14,092 nt of DNA from an uncultured Muribaculaceae bacterium (lineage in GTDB: Bacteria > Bacteroidota > Bacteroidia > Bacteroidales > Muribaculaceae): the NCBI GenBank assembly GCA_910579105.1, contig CAJTRT010000057.1, forward strand, positions 1 through 14,092, written 5' to 3'. Positions 6,860-14,039 of this stretch are shown one piece after another (the first letter of the stretch is position 1; each line of letters opens with the position of its first letter). Under the pieces are notes generated by a model. It worked only from the letters and a program-made list of their open reading frames with translations, was not told where the DNA came from and did no database searches. The position numbers and the translations under genes were made by a program.

Positions 6860-9163
6860 TTAGTCAGCGCGGAGGATGGCCGATTCGGAGGAGCGGTCAG
6901 GGCCGTCGTTTGTATGGCGGAGCTTCTTGCCGAAATCAAAGGTATAGGCGAGGCGGACATAGCCGTGTGACATCTCTGTCTTATCCCGTTGCTTTGTCAA
7001 TCCGCGATAAACGTTCGACAATGCCCACGTTTCCGTAGTCGGTTTCAGGAAGAGATTATTGGCTCCTGCCTCAATTTGCCAGCCTCGTATGGCATATGAT
7101 GCCGAGATTCCGTAGGTGTGGTCTGTTTTGATTCTGCCTCCGAAAGTAGAGTATTGTTTGGGACTGTCAAATCTGGCATTTATCGCCACATTGCCGATAT
7201 AGTACGCCGCCCTTATTCCATAAAGGATATTGCTGGCTTTCGGCGCTTCCTCTCCCGGTATTTTGTCTCTTTGGTAAGAGTATCCTACGTTTGCCGAAAG
7301 GCTTAACTTGTTGGACGGGCGCCATGTCGCATCAAGGCTGGTGACGAAAAGGTGGAAGTCAGCGTCGGAACTCATCCTACGCAACAGGTAATGGTCTTCG
7401 ATAGAATACACATATGCCGGGGAATCGTCCTGGAACACATATCTTGCGAAACACTGTAAATTTATCTTGCTTAGTCCAATGCCATAGACAATGGTGCCCA
7501 TATAGGATTTCGTTTGCGACATCATCGGGTTCCCGACCTTGATTTCCACCGGATCCACCATCTGCATCGCACCAGTAAGCCAGCTCACCGGCGGGGCGGC
7601 CGTTCCGACCATGGCTTCCATAAATATGAAATCATTATTATGGGGCTGATATTGCGCCGACGCTGTAAGCCGTGGCAAGACTTTCCGATTCTTCTTATTA
7701 CCTTCGACATAATATTCGGAGATATTAATCCCCGGCATGAGATTCGTACTCCACTTGCCACTATTAAACTGCCATGACAGCATTATTCGCCCGTCTGTTG
7801 AACGCGTATGCTGGGTGTTGGCTATATTTCCGGAATAGTCGGCATCGCTCAGCATGTTGTTGAACTCGGCTCTCGCAGCCAAAGTATGTTTTTTATTGAT
7901 ATTCCACAGATAACGCATATTAACCCTCTGCGAGTAGTTGTCCTCCTTGACATCGGAGCGTACTCCGTCGGCCTGCGCCTGGCTGTAAAGGTAGTTATAG
8001 GTGTTACGGCCGAGCCTGGCAATCACTGTTGCCTGAAAATGGTGTTTGTCGCTGAAATTGAAGTTGCCGAATAGTTTTATCGTGCCGGTATTGGCCTCGC
8101 TTGAGGTTTCCGACGAGGTTGCCAAATCTTCAAGGCCGGCTCTTGAATATGAGGTGGAACCGGCAGTACGATTTACCGGAGTAGCGTCGCGGTTGAATAT
8201 GAGGTCGCCTCGGAGAGTTCGCTTCTTGTTGGCGTTCTGCACCTGGAATTGCAGGTATTCCGAATTGGAGCGCAGTTTGCCGAGTTCCGTGGCGCGGCTT
8301 CTCACGAGGCGTTCTTCAGGGAAATCTATCGTGTCACAGGCATATGTGTCGCCACCCTTGTAGGCGCCATAGTTCGCGCCGCCGAAAACGGTGTACCTGG
8401 TATTGCCGTTAAAAAATTTAGCCGTAAGGTCAAGATCGCCCTTGGCGAAACCGATGGTCTGGCGGGCGACGGCGTCAACGTATCCCCCGGAATCGCGCTC
8501 TTTAAGAATGATGTTAATGGCCGTTCGGTCCATTGCATACTCCCCTTTCGGTGTGTCGTAGTATTCCACGCGAGCCACATCTTTTGCCCGCAGCGACTGC
8601 ACCTCGCGGAACGACGCCTCAACGCCGTTGATATATAATTTCGTATCTGAGCCTAAGGCGGTCACCGTTCCCGAGATTTGATCGACGTTAACGCCCGGAA
8701 TCATAAGATTGTACAGCAATCCATACCCTCCGAACGCATGCTTAACCTGGTTCTTTGACGGGATAATGCGGTAACCGCCATCAATACGTTTCACCTGCTC
8801 GGCGGTGACGGTCACCTCGCCGAGTTGGTTGCTCTTTTGTTTCAGACGGATGTTCAATGGTCGCGCGTCGCGGCATTTCACGGTACCGCTGAACGGCTCG
8901 TAATTAAACGCTGTGACAATCAGACGGCACGAGTCAATATCAACATCATTGTCGAATGAGAAACGTCCCAACGAATCCGCGTAAACATTGAATTTAGCGT
9001 TGTTTCTGACATCGCTTGCCTCAATATGGGCCAACTCCACCGGGACTTCGCTCTCTTCGTCAACAATAACGCCTGATAAAGAGAACCCAAACACGGCTGC
9101 CGGGCAGAATAAAAGGTAAGCGGCTAATGCCAGCTTCATTATAAAATTATTTCGCATTGCCAT
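6860..9163 (-). CDS. Outer-membrane beta-barrel / TonB-dependent receptor-like protein
   Basis: Predicted outer-membrane protein of the Bacteroidota class with a carboxypeptidase-regulatory-like domain, a plug-like segment and a large barrel. Numbering from the upstream ATG at 9229, a signal peptide lies at about 25-48 (MRNNFIMKLALAAYLLFCPA). The beta-sandwich domain is at 50-130 (FSLSGVIVDEESEVPVELAH onward). The plug-like region is at about 136-245 (LGEVTVTAEQ; LYINGVEA; VARVEYYDTPKGEYA). Alternating strands then run to about 766. I chose ATG 9163 because the first 22 residues from ATG 9229 do not look like a signal peptide; ATG 9157 or 9139 would also serve. The last strand (YVRLAYTFDFG) is followed by about 22 polar residues, so the protein does not end in the usual terminal aromatic. 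No SusD partner is adjacent and the ligand is unknown. It is clearly AT-richer than its neighbours. Confidence 0.82.
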   Translation of the reverse strand: MAMRNNFIMKLALAAYLLFCPAAVFGFSLSGVIVDEESEVPVELAHIEASDVRNNAKFNVYADSLGRFSFDNDVDIDSCRLIVTAFNYEPFSGTVKCRDARPLNIRLKQKSNQLGEVTVTAEQVKRIDGGYRIIPSKNQVKHAFGGYGLLYNLMIPGVNVDQISGTVTALGSDTKLYINGVEASFREVQSLRAKDVARVEYYDTPKGEYAMDRTAINIILKERDSGGYVDAVARQTIGFAKGDLDLTAKFFNGNTRYTVFGGANYGAYKGGDTYACDTIDFPEERLVRSRATELGKLRSNSEYLQFQVQNANKKRTLRGDLIFNRDATPVNRTAGSTSYSRAGLEDLATSSETSSEANTGTIKLFGNFNFSDKHHFQATVIARLGRNTYNYLYSQAQADGVRSDVKEDNYSQRVNMRYLWNINKKHTLAARAEFNNMLSDADYSGNIANTQHTRSTDGRIMLSWQFNSGKWSTNLMPGINISEYYVEGNKKNRKVLPRLTASAQYQPHNNDFIFMEAMVGTAAPPVSWLTGAMQMVDPVEIKVGNPMMSQTKSYMGTIVYGIGLSKINLQCFARYVFQDDSPAYVYSIEDHYLLRRMSSDADFHLFVTSLDATWRPSNKLSLSANVGYSYQRDKIPGEEAPKASNILYGIRAAYYIGNVAINARFDSPKQYSTFGGRIKTDHTYGISASYAIRGWQIEAGANNLFLKPTTETWALSNVYRGLTKQRDKTEMSHGYVRLAYTFDFGKKLRHTNDGPDRSSESAILRAD

Positions 9164-9248
9164 ACTTATCACCAAGTCGCCGGTTGAGCACGTGACTGGG
9201 AGCGTGTATTTTGAAAGTCTGATATCCATTGGTTATGAATGACAGTTG

Positions 9249-9279
9249 CAAATGTAGCCATTCTTTCACTCTATACAAA
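9249..9279 (-). promoter_or_regulatory. Canonical promoter of the receptor-like gene
   Basis: On the minus strand, TTTG (complement of 9276-9279), exactly 19 bp, then TACATTTG (complement of 9249-9256): a full match to the Bacteroidota consensus. Transcription would start near 9243, about 14 nt before ATG 9229 or about 80 nt before the preferred ATG 9163. Confidence 0.8.
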
Positions 9280-9360
9280 CTTTTTAACTTCCATTAACTT
9301 TGTTTTTTCGCAAATAATGAATAAATTTTGAGTATATGCAAACATCAAACACCTACAAAT

Positions 9361-9406
9361 AAATAATAATAAATCTGCCACTACGTTTGGGGCGTAACGG
9401 CAGATT
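9361..9406 (-). terminator. Terminator after the rhamnogalacturonan lyase gene
   Basis: A 14-bp stem (9372-9385 with 9393-9406) contains two G-T wobbles as read on the minus strand and has a 7-nt loop. On that strand it is followed by TATTATTATTT. It lies about 25 bp past the lyase stop and separates it from the downstream receptor gene. On the plus strand it is also followed by a T-rich stretch (9410-9419), so it could act in both directions. Confidence 0.75.
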
Positions 9407-9431
9407 CACTATTTTATTTAAGGGCCTGGGA

Positions 9432-12400
9432 TTATTTCACTACCTCCTTGGAGATGTAGCGGGTGCGGCCCTGCTGGATTACCAGGATGTAGACACCGGG
9501 GGCTGCGGAGGAGGTGACGTTGGAGGGCTCGCCCACGCCGCGGGCCACGATGACGCCGGTCTCGGCATCGATGAGTGTCAGATGCTTGGGCAGGTTCGAC
9601 TCGTCGTCGGTGCCGACCGTCTCAACGGCGACTTCCTGGCCCCCGTTGGCGAAGCGCTCGGCAACCTTGTTGGCACTCATCGCGCCGGAGTAGATGGCGA
9701 ACTCGTCGAACGCTCCCATGTAGAGGTTGTTGAAGTTCACGTTCACGTTGCCGATCACCATCAGCTCGTCGTTGTCGGAGATGTCGCCGGTCGAGTCGGT
9801 CGCGTCGGCCATAAGCACGCCGTCGAGGTAGATTTTCAGGCGGCTGGTAGCGCTTTCACGAACGCAGACGAGGTGGTGCCAGCGACCGTCGAAGCAGGAA
9901 GCGGCCTCGAAATTCGACTCAGACTTGGTCTCGTTGTCGTCAACCGAGAATTTCAGCAGACCGTTTTTCAGCTCGATGCCGACCCATTTGCCGGTCGCGC
10001 CTGTCGTGGCGTTGGCGGCCATGGAGCCTTTATGGAAGAGGTATGCGGCATCGTCGGTCGATTTGAACCAGGTTTCGATTGTGAAGTCGGCGGTGCCTAA
10101 CTGAATGGCGGAGTAAGCCTCCTGGGTGAGGTAGTCGGCAGTGCCGTTGAGCTGTATGGCGTTGCCAACCTGGCCCTCGACAATCGCGGGAGCGCCCTTG
10201 ACGTCGGCCTCGCCGCTCACCTCGTTCTTCACCTTGCCACCCTCGACAGCCTCGAAGGGGAAATAGGCGAGTTTTTCGAGTACCACGGGTTCTGTAACTG
10301 TCATCATTCCTTCGAGGGTGGCCTCGGAGCTTTCACCCACTGCCTTGACAACGATCTTGTACGAGCCGGCCTTCGTCGGGGTTCCGCTGATCGAGAATGT
10401 GCCGGCAGCGTTGTCAACAGCCATATTGACCCCTACGGGAAGCCCAGTGGCGGTGACATTATCAGCGTAGGCGAACACGCCCTCGACAGCGGCAATCGGG
10501 AATCCGACCTCGACGCTCTGGTCGAGGCGACCGGCGGTGATTGACACGCGGGCATCGGTCGAGAAGCGGTCCGGGAGGTAATAGCCCAGATGAGGCGGCT
10601 GGTTGTAGGCGGTGTTCTGCCATGCAACTGCCAGGCGGTAGTTATGATCCTGCATCAGGCATGGCACACGATATTTCGTAGGTTCGGTGGTGGTGAAAAT
10701 CAGCAGATCGGATGAGTTGCGTCCGTCCCAAAGCACGAGTTCCTCGCGCCAGTCGCCGAAGATATCGGCCTGGAGGCAGGGAGTAGCCTTGGTGGTGTTG
10801 CAGGACTGGGCGTGATAGGTGCTGAAATCCCAGGAATTGGCATCGGAGGTGAGGGTGTCCTTGCGTTTGGTCACGGCGGGATAGGAAGTGCCTGTGGCCT
10901 TGTCATACTTGCCGTCGAACAGCTCGTCGAGCAGGTCGCCGTCCCAGTAGATGCGGAAGTTGGTGGAGGCGCGCTTCTCCGCGACGATGTTGCCGTGGCA
11001 ATCAAACGTGGCCTGCGTCGACTGGCCGTTGACGAAATAAGCGCTTGGCCAGCACTCGTAGCCGCGCCACTTGTCGCTGATGTCTGCGGCCAGGCCGCGG
11101 CCAATGTCGTTGCCCGACTGCTTTGTCTTCCAGATGATCTCTCCGGTCTTGGCGTCGCGGAACTCGCTGTCGAAGGGATAGGCCGAACCTTTCTCCTCGT
11201 GAACCATGAATACCTCGAGTCCCTCGCGGTCGGGATCGAAGTCGCCGAGGTGGAGAGCGTCCCCGTGACCGCCGCCGGTGCGGTAGAGAAGCGAGCCGTC
11301 GTGGTCGATGGCGGCAGCGCCGTAAACTATTTCGTCGAAGCCGTCACCGTCGCAGTCGCCCACAGTCACGGAATGGGCGCCTTCGCCATAGGCCCCCTTG
11401 CCCTTCTCCTTGCTCTCGTGGAGCCAGCGCTTGACGAGCTTCCCGTCCTTGAAATCGTAGGCAGCCAGGAAAGAGCCGGTATAGTAGCCGCGGCACATCA
11501 CCACGGAAGCGTTTTCATCGATTCCGCCGAGATGGGCCACACATGCCAGGAACCGCTCGGAGCGGCCTCCGTAGGTGTCGCCCCAGTTTGACATCGAGGA
11601 ACGCTTCGGCTCGAACTCGACAGTCGAGAGAGCCTCGCCCGTCAGGCCCGAGAACATCGTCAGGTACTCCGAACCCTTGATGACCTGCCCCTTTGAGTCG
11701 CGGTAGTCGGCATCAATATTGTCGGACCCCATCAGCACGGGATTACCCTTGCCGTCAATGGTGCCGGGCGCCGTACGGCAGGCCATCTCGGCCTTGCCGT
11801 CGCCGTCGAAGTCATAGACCATGAACTGGGTGTAGTGGGCACCGGCACGGATATTGCGGCCAAGGTCGACGCGCCACAGCTTTGTGCCGTCGAGCTTGTA
11901 GCAGTCGATGTAGACATTCCCGGTGTAGCCGTTCTGGGAATTGTCGCGCGAGTTGCTCGGATCCCATTTCACGAAAATCTCATATTCGCCGTCGCCATCA
12001 ACATCGCCCACCGAGCAATCGTTGGGCGAATAAGTGTAGTCGTCGGTGATGGGTGCCGCCTCGGTGGAGAACTTGCTGTTGCCGGGGATGGTTCCTCCCT
12101 CGGGACGATCGAGCTTGACTCGGAGGGCCTTTCCGGGCACTTTCGCGGGTTTCGAGGTTTCAACGACCTCGCCATTGACAAGCGCTTTCACCACATATGT
12201 CGATGTGGCGTTGCCGGAATTGTCGAGGATGTTAGTGCCCCCGGTGATAGGCTGGGCGTTAATTTTAGTGCCGTCGCGGTATACGTCGAAAGTCGTTTTC
12301 GGAGCGTCGGACTCCAGGCTGCGCCAGGAGACGAACACCCCCGGACTGGCATACATGGCGACAACTCCTCGGTCGAGGTTTTCAACCGCCGAGGCAGAGG

Positions 12401-12449
12401 CGGCGGAAACCGCCAGGGCGCATGCGAGAATGAATTTATTCGCTGACAT
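9432..12449 (-). CDS. Rhamnogalacturonan lyase, PL11-type, with Ig-like, LamG-like and T9SS-tail-like modules
   Basis: Predicted secreted lyase cutting the rhamnose-galacturonic acid backbone of pectic rhamnogalacturonan I by beta-elimination. Its 1005 residues begin with a signal peptide (1-21, ending ASASA). A PL11 core spans about 22-635, where most family members (about 600-620 residues) end. The core shows FDVYRDGTKI (54-63), SPNDCSVGDVDGDGEYEIFV (141-160), RAGAHYTQFMVYDFDGDGKA (201-220) and CDGDGFDEIVYG (366-377). It also has ADIFGDWREELVLWDGRNSS (561-580). The DxDGDG-type loops fit the calcium-binding blades of this beta-propeller fold. Added C-terminal parts are an Ig/He_PIG-like domain (about 646-720, SISGTPTKAGSYKIVVKAVG), a LamG/concanavalin-like domain (about 725-930, FTIETWFKS) and a tail (about 950-1005) resembling a type IX secretion signal (PGVYILVIQQG). 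It has its own promoter and terminator. Catalytic residues were not assigned. Confidence 0.92.
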   Translation of the reverse strand: MSANKFILACALAVSAASASAVENLDRGVVAMYASPGVFVSWRSLESDAPKTTFDVYRDGTKINAQPITGGTNILDNSGNATSTYVVKALVNGEVVETSKPAKVPGKALRVKLDRPEGGTIPGNSKFSTEAAPITDDYTYSPNDCSVGDVDGDGEYEIFVKWDPSNSRDNSQNGYTGNVYIDCYKLDGTKLWRVDLGRNIRAGAHYTQFMVYDFDGDGKAEMACRTAPGTIDGKGNPVLMGSDNIDADYRDSKGQVIKGSEYLTMFSGLTGEALSTVEFEPKRSSMSNWGDTYGGRSERFLACVAHLGGIDENASVVMCRGYYTGSFLAAYDFKDGKLVKRWLHESKEKGKGAYGEGAHSVTVGDCDGDGFDEIVYGAAAIDHDGSLLYRTGGGHGDALHLGDFDPDREGLEVFMVHEEKGSAYPFDSEFRDAKTGEIIWKTKQSGNDIGRGLAADISDKWRGYECWPSAYFVNGQSTQATFDCHGNIVAEKRASTNFRIYWDGDLLDELFDGKYDKATGTSYPAVTKRKDTLTSDANSWDFSTYHAQSCNTTKATPCLQADIFGDWREELVLWDGRNSSDLLIFTTTEPTKYRVPCLMQDHNYRLAVAWQNTAYNQPPHLGYYLPDRFSTDARVSITAGRLDQSVEVGFPIAAVEGVFAYADNVTATGLPVGVNMAVDNAAGTFSISGTPTKAGSYKIVVKAVGESSEATLEGMMTVTEPVVLEKLAYFPFEAVEGGKVKNEVSGEADVKGAPAIVEGQVGNAIQLNGTADYLTQEAYSAIQLGTADFTIETWFKSTDDAAYLFHKGSMAANATTGATGKWVGIELKNGLLKFSVDDNETKSESNFEAASCFDGRWHHLVCVRESATSRLKIYLDGVLMADATDSTGDISDNDELMVIGNVNVNFNNLYMGAFDEFAIYSGAMSANKVAERFANGGQEVAVETVGTDDESNLPKHLTLIDAETGVIVARGVGEPSNVTSSAAPGVYILVIQQGRTRYISKEVVK

Positions 12450-12474
12450 TCACAGTCGAGATTTAGGGTTAGAT

Positions 12475-12530
12475 AATATTTGACGCGAATTTACCAATAC
12501 CGCGGCTGATTTCCGTGGAATATTTGACGC
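12475..12530. repeat. 12-bp direct repeats flanking the lyase promoter
   Basis: AATATTTGACGC occurs exactly at 12475-12486 and again at 12519-12530, 44 bp apart start to start (about four helical turns). One copy overlaps the expected transcription start of the lyase gene; the other lies where a -33 box would be or just upstream. The arrangement suits a regulator binding two sites on one DNA face, but no such regulator is identified in the window. Confidence 0.45.
12486..12493 (-). promoter_or_regulatory. Probable -7 box of the lyase promoter
   Basis: TAAATTCG on the minus strand is the same variant -7 box as at the ispD promoter, and the match extends to 11 bases (GTAAATTCGCG). No TTTG-like -33 box lies 19-21 bp upstream, so the promoter may depend on an activator. 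Expected leader length is about 30 nt. Confidence 0.5.
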
Positions 12531-12624
12531 AAGAAGCGCCATAAAATATCGCCGCCCACCCGTGCTCCGCCATATTTTACGTCTATTTAACCACCTCTGC
12601 GCCGAACCTAAGCGGATTTTCGCG

Positions 12625-12632
12625 TAACTTTG
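12625..12632 (+). promoter_or_regulatory. Probable -7 box of the anSME promoter
   Basis: TAACTTTG is an exact match to the Bacteroidota -7 box and lies 22 bp before ATG 12655, giving a leader of about 15-20 nt. No good -33 box is seen at 19-21 bp spacing. It diverges from the lyase promoter in the shared 205-bp intergenic region. Confidence 0.6.
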
Positions 12633-12654
12633 CCTGACAAACGCCCCCGAAACG

Positions 12655-13908
12655 ATGCAGACCGTCAACACTCCTTTCGCCCGCCCCCTCTACGTCATGG
12701 CAAAACCAGCCGGCTCGAGGTGCAACCTCGCGTGCGAGTACTGCTACTACCTTGAGAAAAACAAGCTATACCGCGACAGCGATCCCCAGCGAAGATTCAC
12801 CATGACCGATGAGATTCTCGAGAAATTCATCAAGGAATACATCGAGGCACAGACGATGCCCGAGGTGCTTTTCACCTGGCACGGAGGCGAGACGCTGATG
12901 CGGCCGCTGTCGTTCTACCGCAAGGCCGTGGAGCTTCAACGGAAATACGCCCGCGGGCACATAATCGACAACTGCATACAGACCAACGGCACGATGCTCA
13001 CCGACGAGTGGTGCCGCTTCTTCAAGGAGAACAACTGGCTCGTGGGAGTATCAATCGACGGTCCGAAGGAGTTCCATGACGAGTACCGCCGCAACAAAGC
13101 CGGCGCCCCGTCGTTCCACCAGGTCATGAAGGGGATAGAGCTGTTGAAAAAACACGGCGTGGAATGGAACGCCCTGGCAGTCGTCAACGACTACAACGCC
13201 GACTACCCGCTGGAATTTTACAATTTCTTCAAGGAAATCGGCTGCCGCTATATCCAGTTCACACCCATCGTGGAACGCATCGCTCCCAAAAAAGACGGGC
13301 GCTATCTGGCATGTCCGGCCGACGGGACTGACATCCCGCTGGCCGACTTCTCGGTAACTCCGGAGCAATGGGGCAGCTTCCTGTGCGCCCTGTTTGACGA
13401 ATGGGTAAGGCAGGATGTTGGGAAATACTTCATCCAGCTCTTCGACGCGACGCTCGCCAACTGGGTCGGCGAGCAGCCGGGGGTGTGCACCATGGCCCCG
13501 ACCTGCGGCCATGCGGGGGTGATGGAGTACAATGGCGACGTTTACAGCTGCGACCACTTCGTTTTTCCCGAATACCGCCTGGGGAACCTCAACACCAGCA
13601 ACTTCGTGGAAATGATGTACAGCGACCGCCAGCTGCGCTTCGGAGCCGCCAAGCGCGACTCGCTCCCGCGCCAGTGCCGCGACTGCCGATGGCTCTTCGC
13701 CTGCAACGGCGAGTGTCCCAAGAACCGCTTCGCCCTGACCGCCGACGGCGAGCCGGGGCTGAACTATCTCTGCGAAGGCTACCGCCGGTTCTTCGCCCAC
13801 GTCGCGCCCTATATGGACTTCATGAAGGAGGAACTCGCAGCGGAGCGCCCCCCGGCCAACGTCATGCGCTGGGTCGCCGACGGGATGCCGCCCCGCGCCG
13901 CCAAATAA
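12655..13908 (+). CDS. chuR: Anaerobic sulfatase-maturating enzyme (radical SAM/SPASM)
   Basis: Cytoplasmic radical-SAM enzyme that oxidises a Cys or Ser in sulfatases to formylglycine, the residue sulfatases need to work. Its 417 residues match the roughly 414 of the Bacteroides thetaiotaomicron enzyme, which it resembles closely as I recall it. The SAM cluster motif CNLACEYC gives Cys23, Cys27 and Cys30. FTWHGGETLMRPLSFY (73-88), IQTNG (108-112) and VSIDGP (132-137) are family hallmarks. The SPASM region has Cys278, 284, 299, 341, 344, 350, 354 and 373, spaced as the eight auxiliary-cluster ligands of the Clostridium perfringens enzyme. Asp300 sits where the catalytic base (Asp277 there) is found. 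All key residues are therefore present. No sulfatase is encoded in the window, so it probably serves sulfatases elsewhere. It diverges from the PL11 lyase. Confidence 0.96.
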   Translation: MQTVNTPFARPLYVMAKPAGSRCNLACEYCYYLEKNKLYRDSDPQRRFTMTDEILEKFIKEYIEAQTMPEVLFTWHGGETLMRPLSFYRKAVELQRKYARGHIIDNCIQTNGTMLTDEWCRFFKENNWLVGVSIDGPKEFHDEYRRNKAGAPSFHQVMKGIELLKKHGVEWNALAVVNDYNADYPLEFYNFFKEIGCRYIQFTPIVERIAPKKDGRYLACPADGTDIPLADFSVTPEQWGSFLCALFDEWVRQDVGKYFIQLFDATLANWVGEQPGVCTMAPTCGHAGVMEYNGDVYSCDHFVFPEYRLGNLNTSNFVEMMYSDRQLRFGAAKRDSLPRQCRDCRWLFACNGECPKNRFALTADGEPGLNYLCEGYRRFFAHVAPYMDFMKEELAAERPPANVMRWVADGMPPRAAK

Positions 13909-13981
13909 CCCGCTCATCATCCCAAAAAGAGCGGAGCCACCCCCACTAAAAGTGAAAAACGGTAAAAAATTGCCCAAAAAT

Positions 13982-14012
13982 TTTGCCGATTGAAAAAATG
14001 TGCCTAACTTTG
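13982..14012 (+). promoter_or_regulatory. Canonical promoter of tRNA-Arg
   Basis: TTTG at 13982-13985, exactly 19 bp, then TAACTTTG at 14005-14012: a perfect match to the Bacteroidota consensus. It lies 27 bp before the tRNA 5' end, so the primary transcript would carry a short leader of about 20 nt. Confidence 0.85.
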
Positions 14013-14039
14013 CACTCGCAAAACGAAAGTTACGCGATT

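Noticed and set aside
9164..9229. A 22-residue N-terminal extension of the receptor-like protein from ATG 9229
   Set aside because: The residues do not form a signal peptide, while a good one starts at the ATGs at 9163/9157. The promoter position allows either start, so this is a preference and not proof.
12420..12449. Possible lipobox (ILAC, Cys10) at the N-terminus of the lyase
   Set aside because: The Cys lies only 10 residues in, before the hydrophobic core is complete; a standard cleavage site after ASASA fits better.
13910..13934. Hairpin after chuR (CCGCTC/GAGCGG) as a terminator
   Set aside because: Six-bp stem with a 13-nt loop and no T-run after it; too weak to call.
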